The notes beneath the pieces were generated by a model. That model had not been told where the DNA came from and did not search any database. It worked only from the letters and a program-made list of their open reading frames with translations. DNA of 64,000 bases from JACKFB01 sp041389525. Its GTDB lineage: Bacteria > Myxococcota_A > UBA9042 > PHBI01 > JACKFB01. Positions 36,953 to 44,905 of the stretch are shown piece by piece (position 1 is the first letter of the stretch; each line of letters starts with the position of its first letter). The translations under genes were made by a program, and so were the position numbers. Where the stretch lies: NCBI GenBank assembly GCA_041389525.1, contig JAWKRR010000017.1, positions 50,533 through 114,532 of the forward strand, in the 5' to 3' direction.

Positions 36953-38049
36953 GGGCCCTCCACCTCATCGCGCCGGGCCCCATCGCCGGCGCCGAGCGCG
37001 TCGTGATCGGCGGCGTCGACGCCCTGCGCAGCGCCGGAGTCGACGCCTCCCTGGTCGTGCTCGGCGACGCCCGCGTCGCGGCGGCCGCCCGCGACTTCTC
37101 CGCCGCCGCGATGACCCGCCGCATCGCGCCCGACCTCGTCTGGGCCGCCGGGCGCCTCGATCCCCGCGCGATCCTCACCCTCCGCGCCGCCGTCGCCGCC
37201 CGCGCCCCCGACCTCGTCCACGTCCACGGCTACCGCGCCCTCTTCTACGCCCTGGCCGCCGGCGGCGCCGCCCCCCTGGTCGCCACCCACCACGGCGTCA
37301 CCTCCCACGACGCCCGCGTCCGCGCCTACGAGCGGCTCACCTACGCCCTCTACCGCCTGCCCCGAGTCCGCCGCGTCCTCGCCGTCTCCGCCGCCGGCCA
37401 CGACGAGCTCCGCGCCCACGGCGTCCCCCACGCTCGCCTCGCCCGCGTCCCCAACTTCCTCGCCCTCGACGCCCCCATCCCCGCCCAGCGCGCCCCGAGC
37501 GCCGGCCCGAGCGCGACGCCGATCTCCCTGCTCTTCCTGGGCCGCCTCAGCCCCGAGAAGGGCCTCGACCTCCTCCTCGCCGCCCTCGCCCTCCCCGCCG
37601 CACCGCCCGCCCGCCTCGACGTCGTCGGCGACGGCCCCGAACGCGCCGCCCTCGAACGCACCGCCGCAGCCGCCGGACTCTCAGCCCGCGCCACCTTCCA
37701 CGGCTTCCAGTCCGACGTCGCCCCCTTCCTCGCCGCCGCCGACGCCCTGGTCATGCCGTCCCGCCGCGAGGGCCTCCCCATGGCCCTCATCGAGGCCGTC
37801 GCCGCCGCCCGCCCCGTCGTCGCCACCGCGGTCGGCGGCATCCCCGAGCTCGTCACCCCCGGCGACAACGGCGAGCTCGCCCCGCCCGACGACGCCCCCG
37901 CCCTCGCCGCCGCCCTCGCCCGCCTGGTCGCCGCCCTCCCCGCCCGACAATCCAGCGCCCTCGCCCACGCACACGAAGTGCGCCGCGCTTACAGCCCGAC
38001 CGCCTGGGCCGAGGCCACCCGCGCCGTCTACGCCGAAGCCGCGCACTGA
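36949..38049 (+). CDS. GT4-family glycosyltransferase
   Basis: 366 residues. It opens with LHLIAPGPIAGAERVVIGGV and has FLGRLSPEKGLDLLL, VVGDGPERAALE, FHGFQSDVAPFLAAADALV and the donor motif SRREGLPMALIEAVA. It resembles the preceding glycosyltransferase in outline but is clearly diverged, so the pair need not share donor or acceptor. Translation is coupled through the ATGA overlap with the upstream gene. The DNA is strongly biased to C in third codon position. Confidence 0.9.
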   Translation: MRALHLIAPGPIAGAERVVIGGVDALRSAGVDASLVVLGDARVAAAARDFSAAAMTRRIAPDLVWAAGRLDPRAILTLRAAVAARAPDLVHVHGYRALFYALAAGGAAPLVATHHGVTSHDARVRAYERLTYALYRLPRVRRVLAVSAAGHDELRAHGVPHARLARVPNFLALDAPIPAQRAPSAGPSATPISLLFLGRLSPEKGLDLLLAALALPAAPPARLDVVGDGPERAALERTAAAAGLSARATFHGFQSDVAPFLAAADALVMPSRREGLPMALIEAVAAARPVVATAVGGIPELVTPGDNGELAPPDDAPALAAALARLVAALPARQSSALAHAHEVRRAYSPTAWAEATRAVYAEAAH

Positions 38050-38169
38050 ATTCCGGTTTACCACCCGACGGCTAGCGATATACCCTGCGCGGCAGCAGAA
38101 GGTGCATGCGGGGCAGTTCGCGGGGGCGCGCGCACATACGCACGCCCTGCGCATTTGGAGGATGTCGCT

Positions 38170-39300
38170 GTGGATTGGGTCGTGTTTGGCGACGACTGGG
38201 GCGCGCACCCGTCGACGACGCAGCATCTTGTCGGGCATCTGCCCGGCGATGACCGCGTCGTGTGGGTGGATTCCATCGGCATGCGCTCGCCACGCCTACG
38301 CCGCGCCGACATTCGCCGCCTCGCGACCAAGGCGCGCGGCCTGCTGACGACCCCCGCCCCGTCCCCCGCCGCCCACGGCGCCCCCAGCGAGCGCTCCTTC
38401 TGCCGCGTCCGCCCGGCCGTCCTCCCCTGGCACCTCGTCGAGCCGGTCCGCCGCCTCAACGGCCGCATCCTCGGCAGCGCCATCCGCGCCGCCCTCAGCA
38501 GCCTCCGCGCCAGCGAGCCGATCGTCCTCGCCGTCAACCCCGCCGCGGTCTGGTACCTCGACACCTTCCCCCACAGCCGCGTCGCCTACCTGCGCCTCGA
38601 CGACTACGCCCGCCTCCCCGGCGTCGACCCCGCCCTCGTCGCCGCCAGCGAGCCCCGCCTCCTCGCCCGCGCCGACGCGATCTTCGCCACCGCCCGCGCC
38701 CTGCTCCCCACCGGAGCCGCCGCCGAACGCGCCCACTACCTCCCGCAGGGCGTCGACCTCACCCACTTCAAGAACGTCCCGACCACCCCGCCGTCGCGCC
38801 CCGTCCTCGGCTTCTTCGGCCTCGTCGCCGAGTGGCTGGACTTCGACCTCGTGCGCCAGGTCGCCGCCGCCCTCCCCGACTGGACCCTGGAGTTCGTCGG
38901 CCCCGTCCGCCACCTGCCCGACTCCATGCGCGACATCCCCAACGTCCGCTGGCTCCCGGGCGTCCCCTACCCCGAGCTCCCGGCCGCGATCTCCCGCTGG
39001 TCGGCCGCCTGGATCCCCTTCGTCGTCGACGAGCTCACCCGCGGCGTCAACCCGCTGAAAGCCCGCGAATACCTCGCCGCCGGCCTCCCGGTCGCCTGCA
39101 CGCCCCTGGTCGAGGTGCTCCCGCTCGCCGAGAACACCGACCTCTTCATCGGCACCGCCCCGCAAGCCTTCGCCACCTGGGCAAACGCCCTGCGCGCCAG
39201 CGACTGCCCCGAGCGCCGCACCGCCCGCCGCGAGAGCGTCGCCGCCGACGGCTGGGCCGCCCGCAGCGCCACCCTCCACGCCCAGATCGAGGCGCTGTGA
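38170..39300 (+). CDS. GT-B glycosyltransferase, TuaH/GT1-like type
   Basis: The GTG at 38170 is chosen because GGAGG lies at 38157-38161 with eight bases between. It gives 376 residues. The N-terminus is WVVFGDDWGAHPSTTQHL. Later come LRLDDYARLPGVDP, LPQGVDLTHFKNV and LGFFGLVAEWLDFDLV, and the donor end is INPLKAREYLAAGLPV-like (GVNPLKAREYLAAG). This set fits the TuaH-like glycosyltransferases of capsule and teichuronic-acid loci. A gap of about 120 bases separates it from the previous gene, so it may have its own start of transcription. Confidence 0.85.
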   Translation: MDWVVFGDDWGAHPSTTQHLVGHLPGDDRVVWVDSIGMRSPRLRRADIRRLATKARGLLTTPAPSPAAHGAPSERSFCRVRPAVLPWHLVEPVRRLNGRILGSAIRAALSSLRASEPIVLAVNPAAVWYLDTFPHSRVAYLRLDDYARLPGVDPALVAASEPRLLARADAIFATARALLPTGAAAERAHYLPQGVDLTHFKNVPTTPPSRPVLGFFGLVAEWLDFDLVRQVAAALPDWTLEFVGPVRHLPDSMRDIPNVRWLPGVPYPELPAAISRWSAAWIPFVVDELTRGVNPLKAREYLAAGLPVACTPLVEVLPLAENTDLFIGTAPQAFATWANALRASDCPERRTARRESVAADGWAARSATLHAQIEAL

Positions 39301-40427
39301 GCGGCCCCGGCCGCAGCGTATCCGACCCGATGCGCGTCCTCTGCGTCCTCGGCACCCGCCCCGAAGCCATCAAGCTCGCCCCGGTCATCCGCTGCCTCGG
39401 CGCCTCCGAGCGCTTCGACGTCCGCGTCTGCGCCACCGGCCAGCACCGCGAGCTGCTGGACCAGGTCCTGGGTTTCTTCAGCATCACGCCCGACTACGAC
39501 CTCGATCTGATGCGCCCGGACCAGTCGCTCTACGACCTGACCGCCCGCTGCCTGACCGGCTTGCGCGAGGTCTTGCTGGACGCCCGCCCCGACGCCGTCT
39601 GTGTCCAAGGCGACACCACCACCGTCTTCGTCGCCGCCCTCGCCGCCGCCTACGCCCACATCCCGGTCATCCACGTCGAGGCCGGCCTGCGCAGCGGCGA
39701 CCGCGAGGCCCCCTTCCCCGAAGAGATGAACCGCGTCCTCACCGGCCACCTCGCCCGCTGGCACTTCGCCCCCACCGAGCGCGCCCGCCTCGCCCTGGCC
39801 GCCGAAGGCATCACCGACCAGGTCCACGTCGTCGGCAACACCGTCATCGACGCGCTCCTGCTCGCCCGCGACCTCGTCTCCAGCGGCGGCGCCGGCCCCA
39901 TCGCCGAGCACTTCGCCTACCTCGGCGACCGCCGCACCGTCCTCGTCACCGGCCACCGCCGCGAGAGCTTCGGCGGCCCCATCGAGCAGGTCGCCCTCGC
40001 CATCGCCGACGTCGCCAGCGCCCGCCCGGACACAGTCTTCGTCTACCCGGTGCACCCCAACCCGCACGTCCTCGAGCCCATCCACCGGCTGCTGGGCGGG
40101 CTCCCCAACGTGCACCTCGTCGCCCCCCTCGATTATCCATATCTCGTCTGGCTACTCGAGCGATCGCACGTCGTGGTGACCGACTCCGGCGGCCTGCAAG
40201 AAGAGGCGCCCGCCCTGGGCAAGCCCGTCCTCGTGACCCGCGACGTCACCGAGCGCCAAGAGGGCGTCGACGCTGGCACCGCGCGGCTGGTCGGCACCGA
40301 TCGCGCCCGGCTCGGCGGCGAGCTCGCGCGACTGCTCGACGATGAAAGCGCGTGGCAGGCGATGGCGCGGGCGGTCAATCCTTATGGCGACGGGCACGCC
40401 AGCGAGCGGATCCGCGACCTCCTTTGA
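39297..40427 (+). CDS. wecB: Non-hydrolysing UDP-N-acetylglucosamine 2-epimerase
   Basis: The family core starts at MRVLCVLGTRPEAIKLAPV (ATG 39330). I annotate the GTG at 39297 because it has GAGG upstream and overlaps the previous stop, adding 11 residues. Motifs are GTRPEAIK, VCVQGDTTT, HVEAGLRSGDREAPFPEEMNR, VTGHRRES and TDSGGLQEEAP. The enzyme makes UDP-ManNAc from UDP-GlcNAc, so the repeat unit probably contains ManNAc or a derivative. The ManNAcA dehydrogenase (WecC type) is not in the window. Confidence 0.93.
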   Translation: MSGPGRSVSDPMRVLCVLGTRPEAIKLAPVIRCLGASERFDVRVCATGQHRELLDQVLGFFSITPDYDLDLMRPDQSLYDLTARCLTGLREVLLDARPDAVCVQGDTTTVFVAALAAAYAHIPVIHVEAGLRSGDREAPFPEEMNRVLTGHLARWHFAPTERARLALAAEGITDQVHVVGNTVIDALLLARDLVSSGGAGPIAEHFAYLGDRRTVLVTGHRRESFGGPIEQVALAIADVASARPDTVFVYPVHPNPHVLEPIHRLLGGLPNVHLVAPLDYPYLVWLLERSHVVVTDSGGLQEEAPALGKPVLVTRDVTERQEGVDAGTARLVGTDRARLGGELARLLDDESAWQAMARAVNPYGDGHASERIRDLL

Positions 40428-40599
40428 GCGGGATCTCGGGGTCTGGAACGCGCGGCGACTCCCTAGAACGGGTGGTCTCGGCACACGCGACTGAAGTGAC
40501 ACACGGGCACGCGACTTCGTGATTCGCCCGCCAACCCCCGCGTACCAGCGGCCCCCGCGCCCCGGTTCCACCCGGCCGAGCGCCCAGACTTTTTTCTCG

Positions 40600-40628
40600 T
40601 TGCCCGCGCTACCGGCGCTGGCTAGTCT
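40600..40628 (+). promoter_or_regulatory. Candidate promoter of the RTX protein gene
   Basis: TTGCCC (40600-40605), a 17-base spacer and TAGTCT (40623-40628). This would give a leader of about 50 bases to the ATG at 40687. The preceding 40428-40599 shows no gene. Short T runs occur just before the -35 element. Confidence 0.35.
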
Positions 40629-40686
40629 CCGCCCCGGTGCTGCACCCACCCACTCGAACAGCATCAAGTTCTGGGGAGAACTCACC

Positions 40687-42483
40687 ATGGGAAATCGATT
40701 TGCCGGCGTAGCCGCAATGGCCGCCGTCTGTCTCACGACCTCCTTCGCCGGCAGCGCACGCGCCGCGGACTGGGCCTGGCCGGGCGAGATCTCGTTCGCC
40801 GAGGCCTTCAATCGCATCAACGGCACCGACTACGACGCCGGCGCGGAGTCGGGCTTGGCGACGGTCCTCGCTGACCACGGCGCGCCCGTCGACAGCTTCT
40901 GGAACCTCGGGCTGCTCGAGCAGGTCCAGGTCCTGGCCTGGGACACCTCCTCGGTGACCAGCCTCTTCGCCGACATCTACGTCGAGGGCGACATCGTCAG
41001 CTTCGAGCTGGCGTCCTCGGGCGCCTGGACCCCGCCGACCCGCGGCTGGTGGCTCGACGGCGGCAGCACCGTCGTGGACCTGCGCGCCATCTACGAGGCC
41101 GAGGGCTTCGACCCGTGGGCCCCCTTCCAGCTCCGCGTGGGCAGCGCCATCATCGGCCCCGACAACGCCGTGCGCGCCGACGGCCTCGAGCGCGGCGAGT
41201 TCCTGCTCGGCTACAACGAGGGCGGCGTCGACGCCTATGACGGCGACGTCAACGAGCCGGTCCTGCTGGGCCTGCTGCCCCAGGCCGCGCGCCTTGAGTG
41301 GTGCCCCGACGGCTACAACGTCATCGTCGGCACCGAAGGCGACGACCTGCTGCTCGGCACCCAGGGCAACGACTGCATCTACGGCCTGGGCGGCAACGAC
41401 GACATCCGCGGCCGCGGCGGCGACGACCGCATCTACGGCGGGCGCGGCCAGGACACGCTCCGCGGCGGTCCCGGCAACGATCTGATCGTCGGCGGCGCCG
41501 GCGATGACTTCGCCCGCGGTGGCGCTGGCGACGACGTCATCCGCGGCGGCGCGGGCCATGACAACCTCGGCGGCGGCGCTGGCGCCGACGGCGTCTACGG
41601 CGACGAGGGCGACGACGTCATCCGCGGCGGCCAGGACAACGACGAGCTGAGCGGCGGCGAGGGCTCCGACTGGCTCATGGGCGGCGCCGGCGACGACGTG
41701 GTCCTGGGCGGCGAGGGCGACGACGAGGTCCGCGGCGGCGCGGGCAACGACGTGGTGTCCGGCGGCGCGGGCGACGACCTGGTCTCGGGCGGCAAGGGCG
41801 ACGACGTCCTCCTCGGCGGCCCCGGTCAGGACGAGCTCCGCGGTGGCGCGGGCGCCGACTACCTTGGCGGCGACGCGGGCGACGACGAGCTACGCGGCGG
41901 CAACCAGGCCGACTACCTGTACGGCGCGGACGGCTACGACGTGCTGCGCGGCCAGGGCGCCTCGGACGCGTGCGTGGCGGGCGAGAAGCTCTACACCTGC
42001 GAGTCGACCATGCCGGCGACCATGACCCCCATCTCGGCCGGCATCTTCGGCTGGAGCATCCTGGGTACCCGCGCCGACGGTGGCGCCCTGCCCTCCGCCG
42101 ACACGGCCGACGCCCTGCTCTACGCGCCTGCCACCGCCGGCTACCCGCTCGGCTTGGGCGGCCAGGCCGCGGTCGTCTTCCTCGGCGCGGTGGTCAATGG
42201 CCCCGGGGCCGACCTGCGGATCTGGGACGCCGGCCTCGGCGACTCGGGTGTCGAGACGGCCCAGGTCTTCGCCCGTGACGAGGCCGACGGCTCGTGGGTG
42301 CTCCTGGGCACCGTCGGCAACGCCGCGATCCTCGGCGACGACAGCGCGACCGAGCTTGACCTCGGCGACCTCTCCTTCGCGTGGTCCTTCCTGGTGGTCG
42401 ACACGACCCCCACGGCCGGGCTCCCCGGCGCCGCGGACGGCTTCGACCTCCACGGCGTGGTGGGCCTCAACGGCCTCCCGTAG
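40687..42483 (+). CDS. Secreted RTX (hemolysin-type Ca2+-binding repeat) protein
   Basis: The ATG at 40687 has GGGGAG eight bases upstream and starts a signal peptide (about 26 residues, ending ARA-A). A farther upstream in-frame ATG would hide it. The 598-residue protein has a unique N-terminal domain (about 27-214) and about 24 RTX nonapeptides (about 215-430). A C-terminal beta-rich domain follows, with no catalytic motif I recognise. RTX repeats fold as a parallel beta-roll on binding Ca2+ outside the cell. A Sec-type signal together with RTX repeats is unusual, since classic RTX proteins use type I secretion and have no N-terminal signal. It could be a matrix or adhesion protein linked to the polysaccharide. 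Confidence 0.87.
   Translation: MGNRFAGVAAMAAVCLTTSFAGSARAADWAWPGEISFAEAFNRINGTDYDAGAESGLATVLADHGAPVDSFWNLGLLEQVQVLAWDTSSVTSLFADIYVEGDIVSFELASSGAWTPPTRGWWLDGGSTVVDLRAIYEAEGFDPWAPFQLRVGSAIIGPDNAVRADGLERGEFLLGYNEGGVDAYDGDVNEPVLLGLLPQAARLEWCPDGYNVIVGTEGDDLLLGTQGNDCIYGLGGNDDIRGRGGDDRIYGGRGQDTLRGGPGNDLIVGGAGDDFARGGAGDDVIRGGAGHDNLGGGAGADGVYGDEGDDVIRGGQDNDELSGGEGSDWLMGGAGDDVVLGGEGDDEVRGGAGNDVVSGGAGDDLVSGGKGDDVLLGGPGQDELRGGAGADYLGGDAGDDELRGGNQADYLYGADGYDVLRGQGASDACVAGEKLYTCESTMPATMTPISAGIFGWSILGTRADGGALPSADTADALLYAPATAGYPLGLGGQAAVVFLGAVVNGPGADLRIWDAGLGDSGVETAQVFARDEADGSWVLLGTVGNAAILGDDSATELDLGDLSFAWSFLVVDTTPTAGLPGAADGFDLHGVVGLNGLP
41329..41976 (+). repeat. Array of about 24 RTX nonapeptide-coding 27-base repeats
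   Basis: The coding pattern is G-G-x-G-x-D-x-U-x, read continuously in frame. Well-formed units include GGAGDDVIR, GGAGNDVVS and GGKGDDVLL. The last two or three units are degenerate (GGNQADYLY, GADGYDVLR). Copies differ enough at DNA level that this is an old expansion rather than a recent slippage. Confidence 0.93.
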
Positions 42484-42495
42484 CGCACCCGGTGC

Positions 42496-42529
42496 GGCCG
42501 CCGCGCGTCTGTAGTGGCGCGCGACGGCC
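42496..42529 (+). terminator. Hairpin after the RTX gene
   Basis: A GC-only stem (GGCCG at 42496-42500 with CGGCC at 42525-42529, continued inside by CGCGC/GCGCG) closes a loop of about ten bases, just after the stop at 42483. There is no T tract, so intrinsic termination is uncertain. Confidence 0.35.
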
Positions 42530-42574
42530 GACACTGCGGCTGACCCTCCGAAGTCGGCGGAGCCGGAACCATGA

Positions 42575-42650
42575 GGTTCGCGCAAAGGCGCAAAGGCGCA
42601 AAGGACGCGCGTTCTTGGCGTCTTGGCGTCTTGGCGTCTTGGCGCGAACC
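42575..42650. repeat. 76-base element with inverted ends and two internal short tandem repeats
   Basis: The ends are GGTTCGCG (42575-42582) and CGCGAACC (42643-42650), exact inverted copies. The left part holds three copies of an 8-base unit GCAAAGGC and the right part about four copies of GTCTTGGC. It is not in a gene. The layout looks like a small dispersed intergenic repeat; whether it recurs in this genome cannot be seen here. Confidence 0.6.
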
Positions 42651-42718
42651 CAAGCGACTCCGTAAACTCAAGACAAGTCCTGCCAGAATCGAGCAGGATC
42701 TCCGACGCTACGGACTGA

Positions 42719-42747
42719 AGCGCCCGCCTACACGGGCGCTTTTTTTA
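42719..42747 (+). terminator. Strong intrinsic terminator without a gene just upstream
   Basis: The stem AGCGCCCG (42719-42726) and CGGGCGCT (42733-42740), with a six-base loop, is followed by seven T. A smaller hairpin, TCCTGC (42678-42683) with GCAGGA (42693-42698), precedes it. The RTX gene ends 235 bases before. It may end the RTX message, a small RNA, or act in the leader of the RRM gene that starts at 42915. Confidence 0.8.
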
Positions 42748-42914
42748 TGGTTTCTAGTTTCTCCGCACTTCCAAGCGACCGCGTTTTGTGATCCCATCTT
42801 CCCGTTCGAAGCGGTCGCCGATGACCGCCTCGTGGCCACGGACGCCATTAGTCCGCGCCTGGGATTGAGACCGGCACGCCGCCGGCCCGCCCGTTCTTGA
42901 AGTGAGTAAGAGAG

Positions 42915-43295
42915 ATGTCCAAGAAGCTGTTTGTGGGTGGCCTGAGTTGGGGCACGACGGACGCCAGCCTCGCTGAGGCGTTCGAGGCGTTCGGCGAAGT
43001 GACCGAGGCCAAGGTCATCACGGATCGTGAGACCGGCCGGTCGCGTGGGTTCGGATTCGTGACCTTCGTCGACGGTTCGGCGGCGGACACGGCCGCGCAG
43101 AAGATGGACGGAGCGAGCCTCGACGGGCGCACCATCCGCGTGAATGAGGCCGAGGAGAAGCGTCCGGGCGGCGGCGGCGGCGGTGGCGGTGGTCGTCGCG
43201 GCGGCGGCGGCGGCGGTGGTGGTTACGGCGGCGGCGGCGGCGGCTACGGCGGCGGCGGCGGTCGTGGGGGCGGTGGCGGTCGCGGCGACTGGTAG
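42915..43295 (+). CDS. Glycine-rich RNA-binding protein with one RRM
   Basis: 126 residues. The RRM occupies 1-80 with RNP2 LFVGGL and RNP1 RGFGFVTF. The remaining 45 residues are almost all Gly with some Arg and Tyr. This is the layout of the small bacterial RRM proteins that resemble plant GRPs. They occur in cyanobacteria and Myxococcota and often respond to cold. An AGAG purine stretch lies just before the ATG. A strong terminator follows directly, so it is a single-gene unit. Confidence 0.95.
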   Translation: MSKKLFVGGLSWGTTDASLAEAFEAFGEVTEAKVITDRETGRSRGFGFVTFVDGSAADTAAQKMDGASLDGRTIRVNEAEEKRPGGGGGGGGGRRGGGGGGGGYGGGGGGYGGGGGRGGGGGRGDW

Positions 43296-43332
43296 TCGTT
43301 GCGAACGTCTCTGAGTCCTCAGAGAGCCTAAG

Positions 43333-43364
43333 GAGGCGGGATTTCGGTCCCGCCTCTTTTTTTT
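43333..43364 (+). terminator. Intrinsic terminator of the RRM gene
   Basis: Perfect nine-base stem GAGGCGGGA (43333-43341) with TCCCGCCTC (43348-43356), a six-base loop and eight T after it, 38 bases past the stop codon. Confidence 0.93.
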
Positions 43365-43428
43365 GCGCCCGCCTCCCCCGGACAGGCCGGCAGATCCACG
43401 CTAATCTGCGCGCTCACGGAGGACAGCC

Positions 43429-44904
43429 ATGGAACCCCTCGAGCGCGTTGACGAGCTCTTCGTCGTCTCCGACCTGCACCTCGGCGGACCCGCGGGCCGC
43501 CAGATCTTCAACCAAGAGCGCGAGCTCGCCGGCCTCATCGACCACGTCGCCGCGCGCCCCGCCGGCCGCACCGCCGCGCTGGTCCTCAACGGCGACATCG
43601 TCGACTTCCTGGCCGAGGAAGGCGCGGACTACCTGGTCGCCCAGCGCGCCGTCCCCATGCTGGAAGGCATCGCCCGCGCCTTCCCCGCGGTCTTCAAGGC
43701 GCTGGCCGCCCTGACCCGCACGCCCGACCGTCGCCTGGTGCTGGTCATCGGCAACCACGACGTCGAGCTGGGCCTCGGCCACGTCCAGCGCTGGCTCATC
43801 CAGACCCTGTGCGGCGACGACCCCGCAGCCCGCGGCCGCCTCAGCTTCCACATGGACGACTCCGGCTACTCCTGCCGCATCGGCCCCGCCCGCGCGCTCT
43901 GCGTCCACGGCAACGGCGTCGACGAGTGGAACGTGGTCGACCACGAGGCCCTGCGCATCGCCCGCCTGCACCTCGAGCGCGGCCAAGCCCTGGACCCGTG
44001 GGAGCCGAACGCCGGCACCAAGCTGGTCATCGACGTCCTCAACGGGCTGAAGCGCGACTACCCGTGGGTGGACCTGCTCAAGCCCGAGACCCAGCTGGTC
44101 CCGCGCCTGCTCGTCGCCCTGGACCCCGCCCAGATGGCCAAGCTCCGCCTGTTTCTGCCTGCGTTCTTGCGCACCTTCGGGGGCCAAGGTCAGCGGGTGG
44201 ATTATCTGGGAGCGGGCGCGATCTCGGGCGGTGCTGCGGGGGTCTCCGACGAGGCGCTGCTGGCGTCCATCCTCGCACCCGACGCGCATGCAGCCGGCGA
44301 CGCCGAGGCGCTGCTGGCGGCGGCCGACTCGGACTACTCGGCGGGCCTCGACGCGGTCGAGCTAGCCCGCGGCGAGGGCGGCGCGACCACCCTGGGCTTC
44401 GGCGAGTACCTGTGGGACCGCATGAGCGGCGTGTCGCGGGCTGAGGCGCTGCGAAAAGCCCTGCTGGACTGGCGCGGCGACGACTCGACCTTCGCCCTGG
44501 ACACCCGCGACTCCACCTTCGAGCGCCTCAACCGCGCGGTGGGCGGCGGCGTCCACTTCCTCATCGCGGGCCACACGCACCTGGCCCGGGCGCTCAAGCG
44601 GAGCTACGGCTACTACTACAACTCGGGGACCTGGATTCGGCTCATCGAGCTCAGCAAAGAGATCCTCCGCGATGAAAAATCCTTCGCTGGCGCCTACGAA
44701 AAACTGACAAAGAAGGGCGGCATGCTGGCCGACCTCGACGCGCCCTCGGGCAAGCACGCGCTGGTCACGAACCGACCCACCGTCGTGCGCATCTGCCACG
44801 TCGGCGACCTGGCCCACGGCGACCTCTGCGCGGTGGCTATGGCGGGCGGCAAGCTCACGCTGACGCCGCTTGAGGGCTCGCACTTCGAGAGCGAGGGAGG
44901 CTGA
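43429..44904 (+). CDS. Calcineurin-like metallophosphoesterase
   Basis: 491 residues with GGAGG six bases before the ATG. The metal-binding motifs are in order: SDLHLGG, NGDIVDFL, IGNHDVE, an HG in LCVHGNGV and GHTHLAR near residue 384. Between about 180 and 340 there is a long insertion not seen in small family members. No signal peptide. The family cleaves phosphomono- or diesters, including nucleotides and nucleic acids; the substrate here is unknown. It is followed after one base by a CHAT-protease gene, so the two proteins are made together and probably work together. Confidence 0.9.
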   Translation: MEPLERVDELFVVSDLHLGGPAGRQIFNQERELAGLIDHVAARPAGRTAALVLNGDIVDFLAEEGADYLVAQRAVPMLEGIARAFPAVFKALAALTRTPDRRLVLVIGNHDVELGLGHVQRWLIQTLCGDDPAARGRLSFHMDDSGYSCRIGPARALCVHGNGVDEWNVVDHEALRIARLHLERGQALDPWEPNAGTKLVIDVLNGLKRDYPWVDLLKPETQLVPRLLVALDPAQMAKLRLFLPAFLRTFGGQGQRVDYLGAGAISGGAAGVSDEALLASILAPDAHAAGDAEALLAAADSDYSAGLDAVELARGEGGATTLGFGEYLWDRMSGVSRAEALRKALLDWRGDDSTFALDTRDSTFERLNRAVGGGVHFLIAGHTHLARALKRSYGYYYNSGTWIRLIELSKEILRDEKSFAGAYEKLTKKGGMLADLDAPSGKHALVTNRPTVVRICHVGDLAHGDLCAVAMAGGKLTLTPLEGSHFESEGG

Positions 44905-44905
44905 G

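Noticed and set aside
19237..40427. Exosortase gene sought because of the hydrolase pair and EPS gene set
   Set aside because: No protein in the window shows the exosortase membrane layout with Cys/Arg/His motifs. The gene may lie outside, or the link may be only by family.
41329..41976. Regular 27-base repeats considered as a CRISPR array
   Set aside because: There are no spacers. The period is an in-frame RTX nonapeptide and the copies vary like coding sequence.
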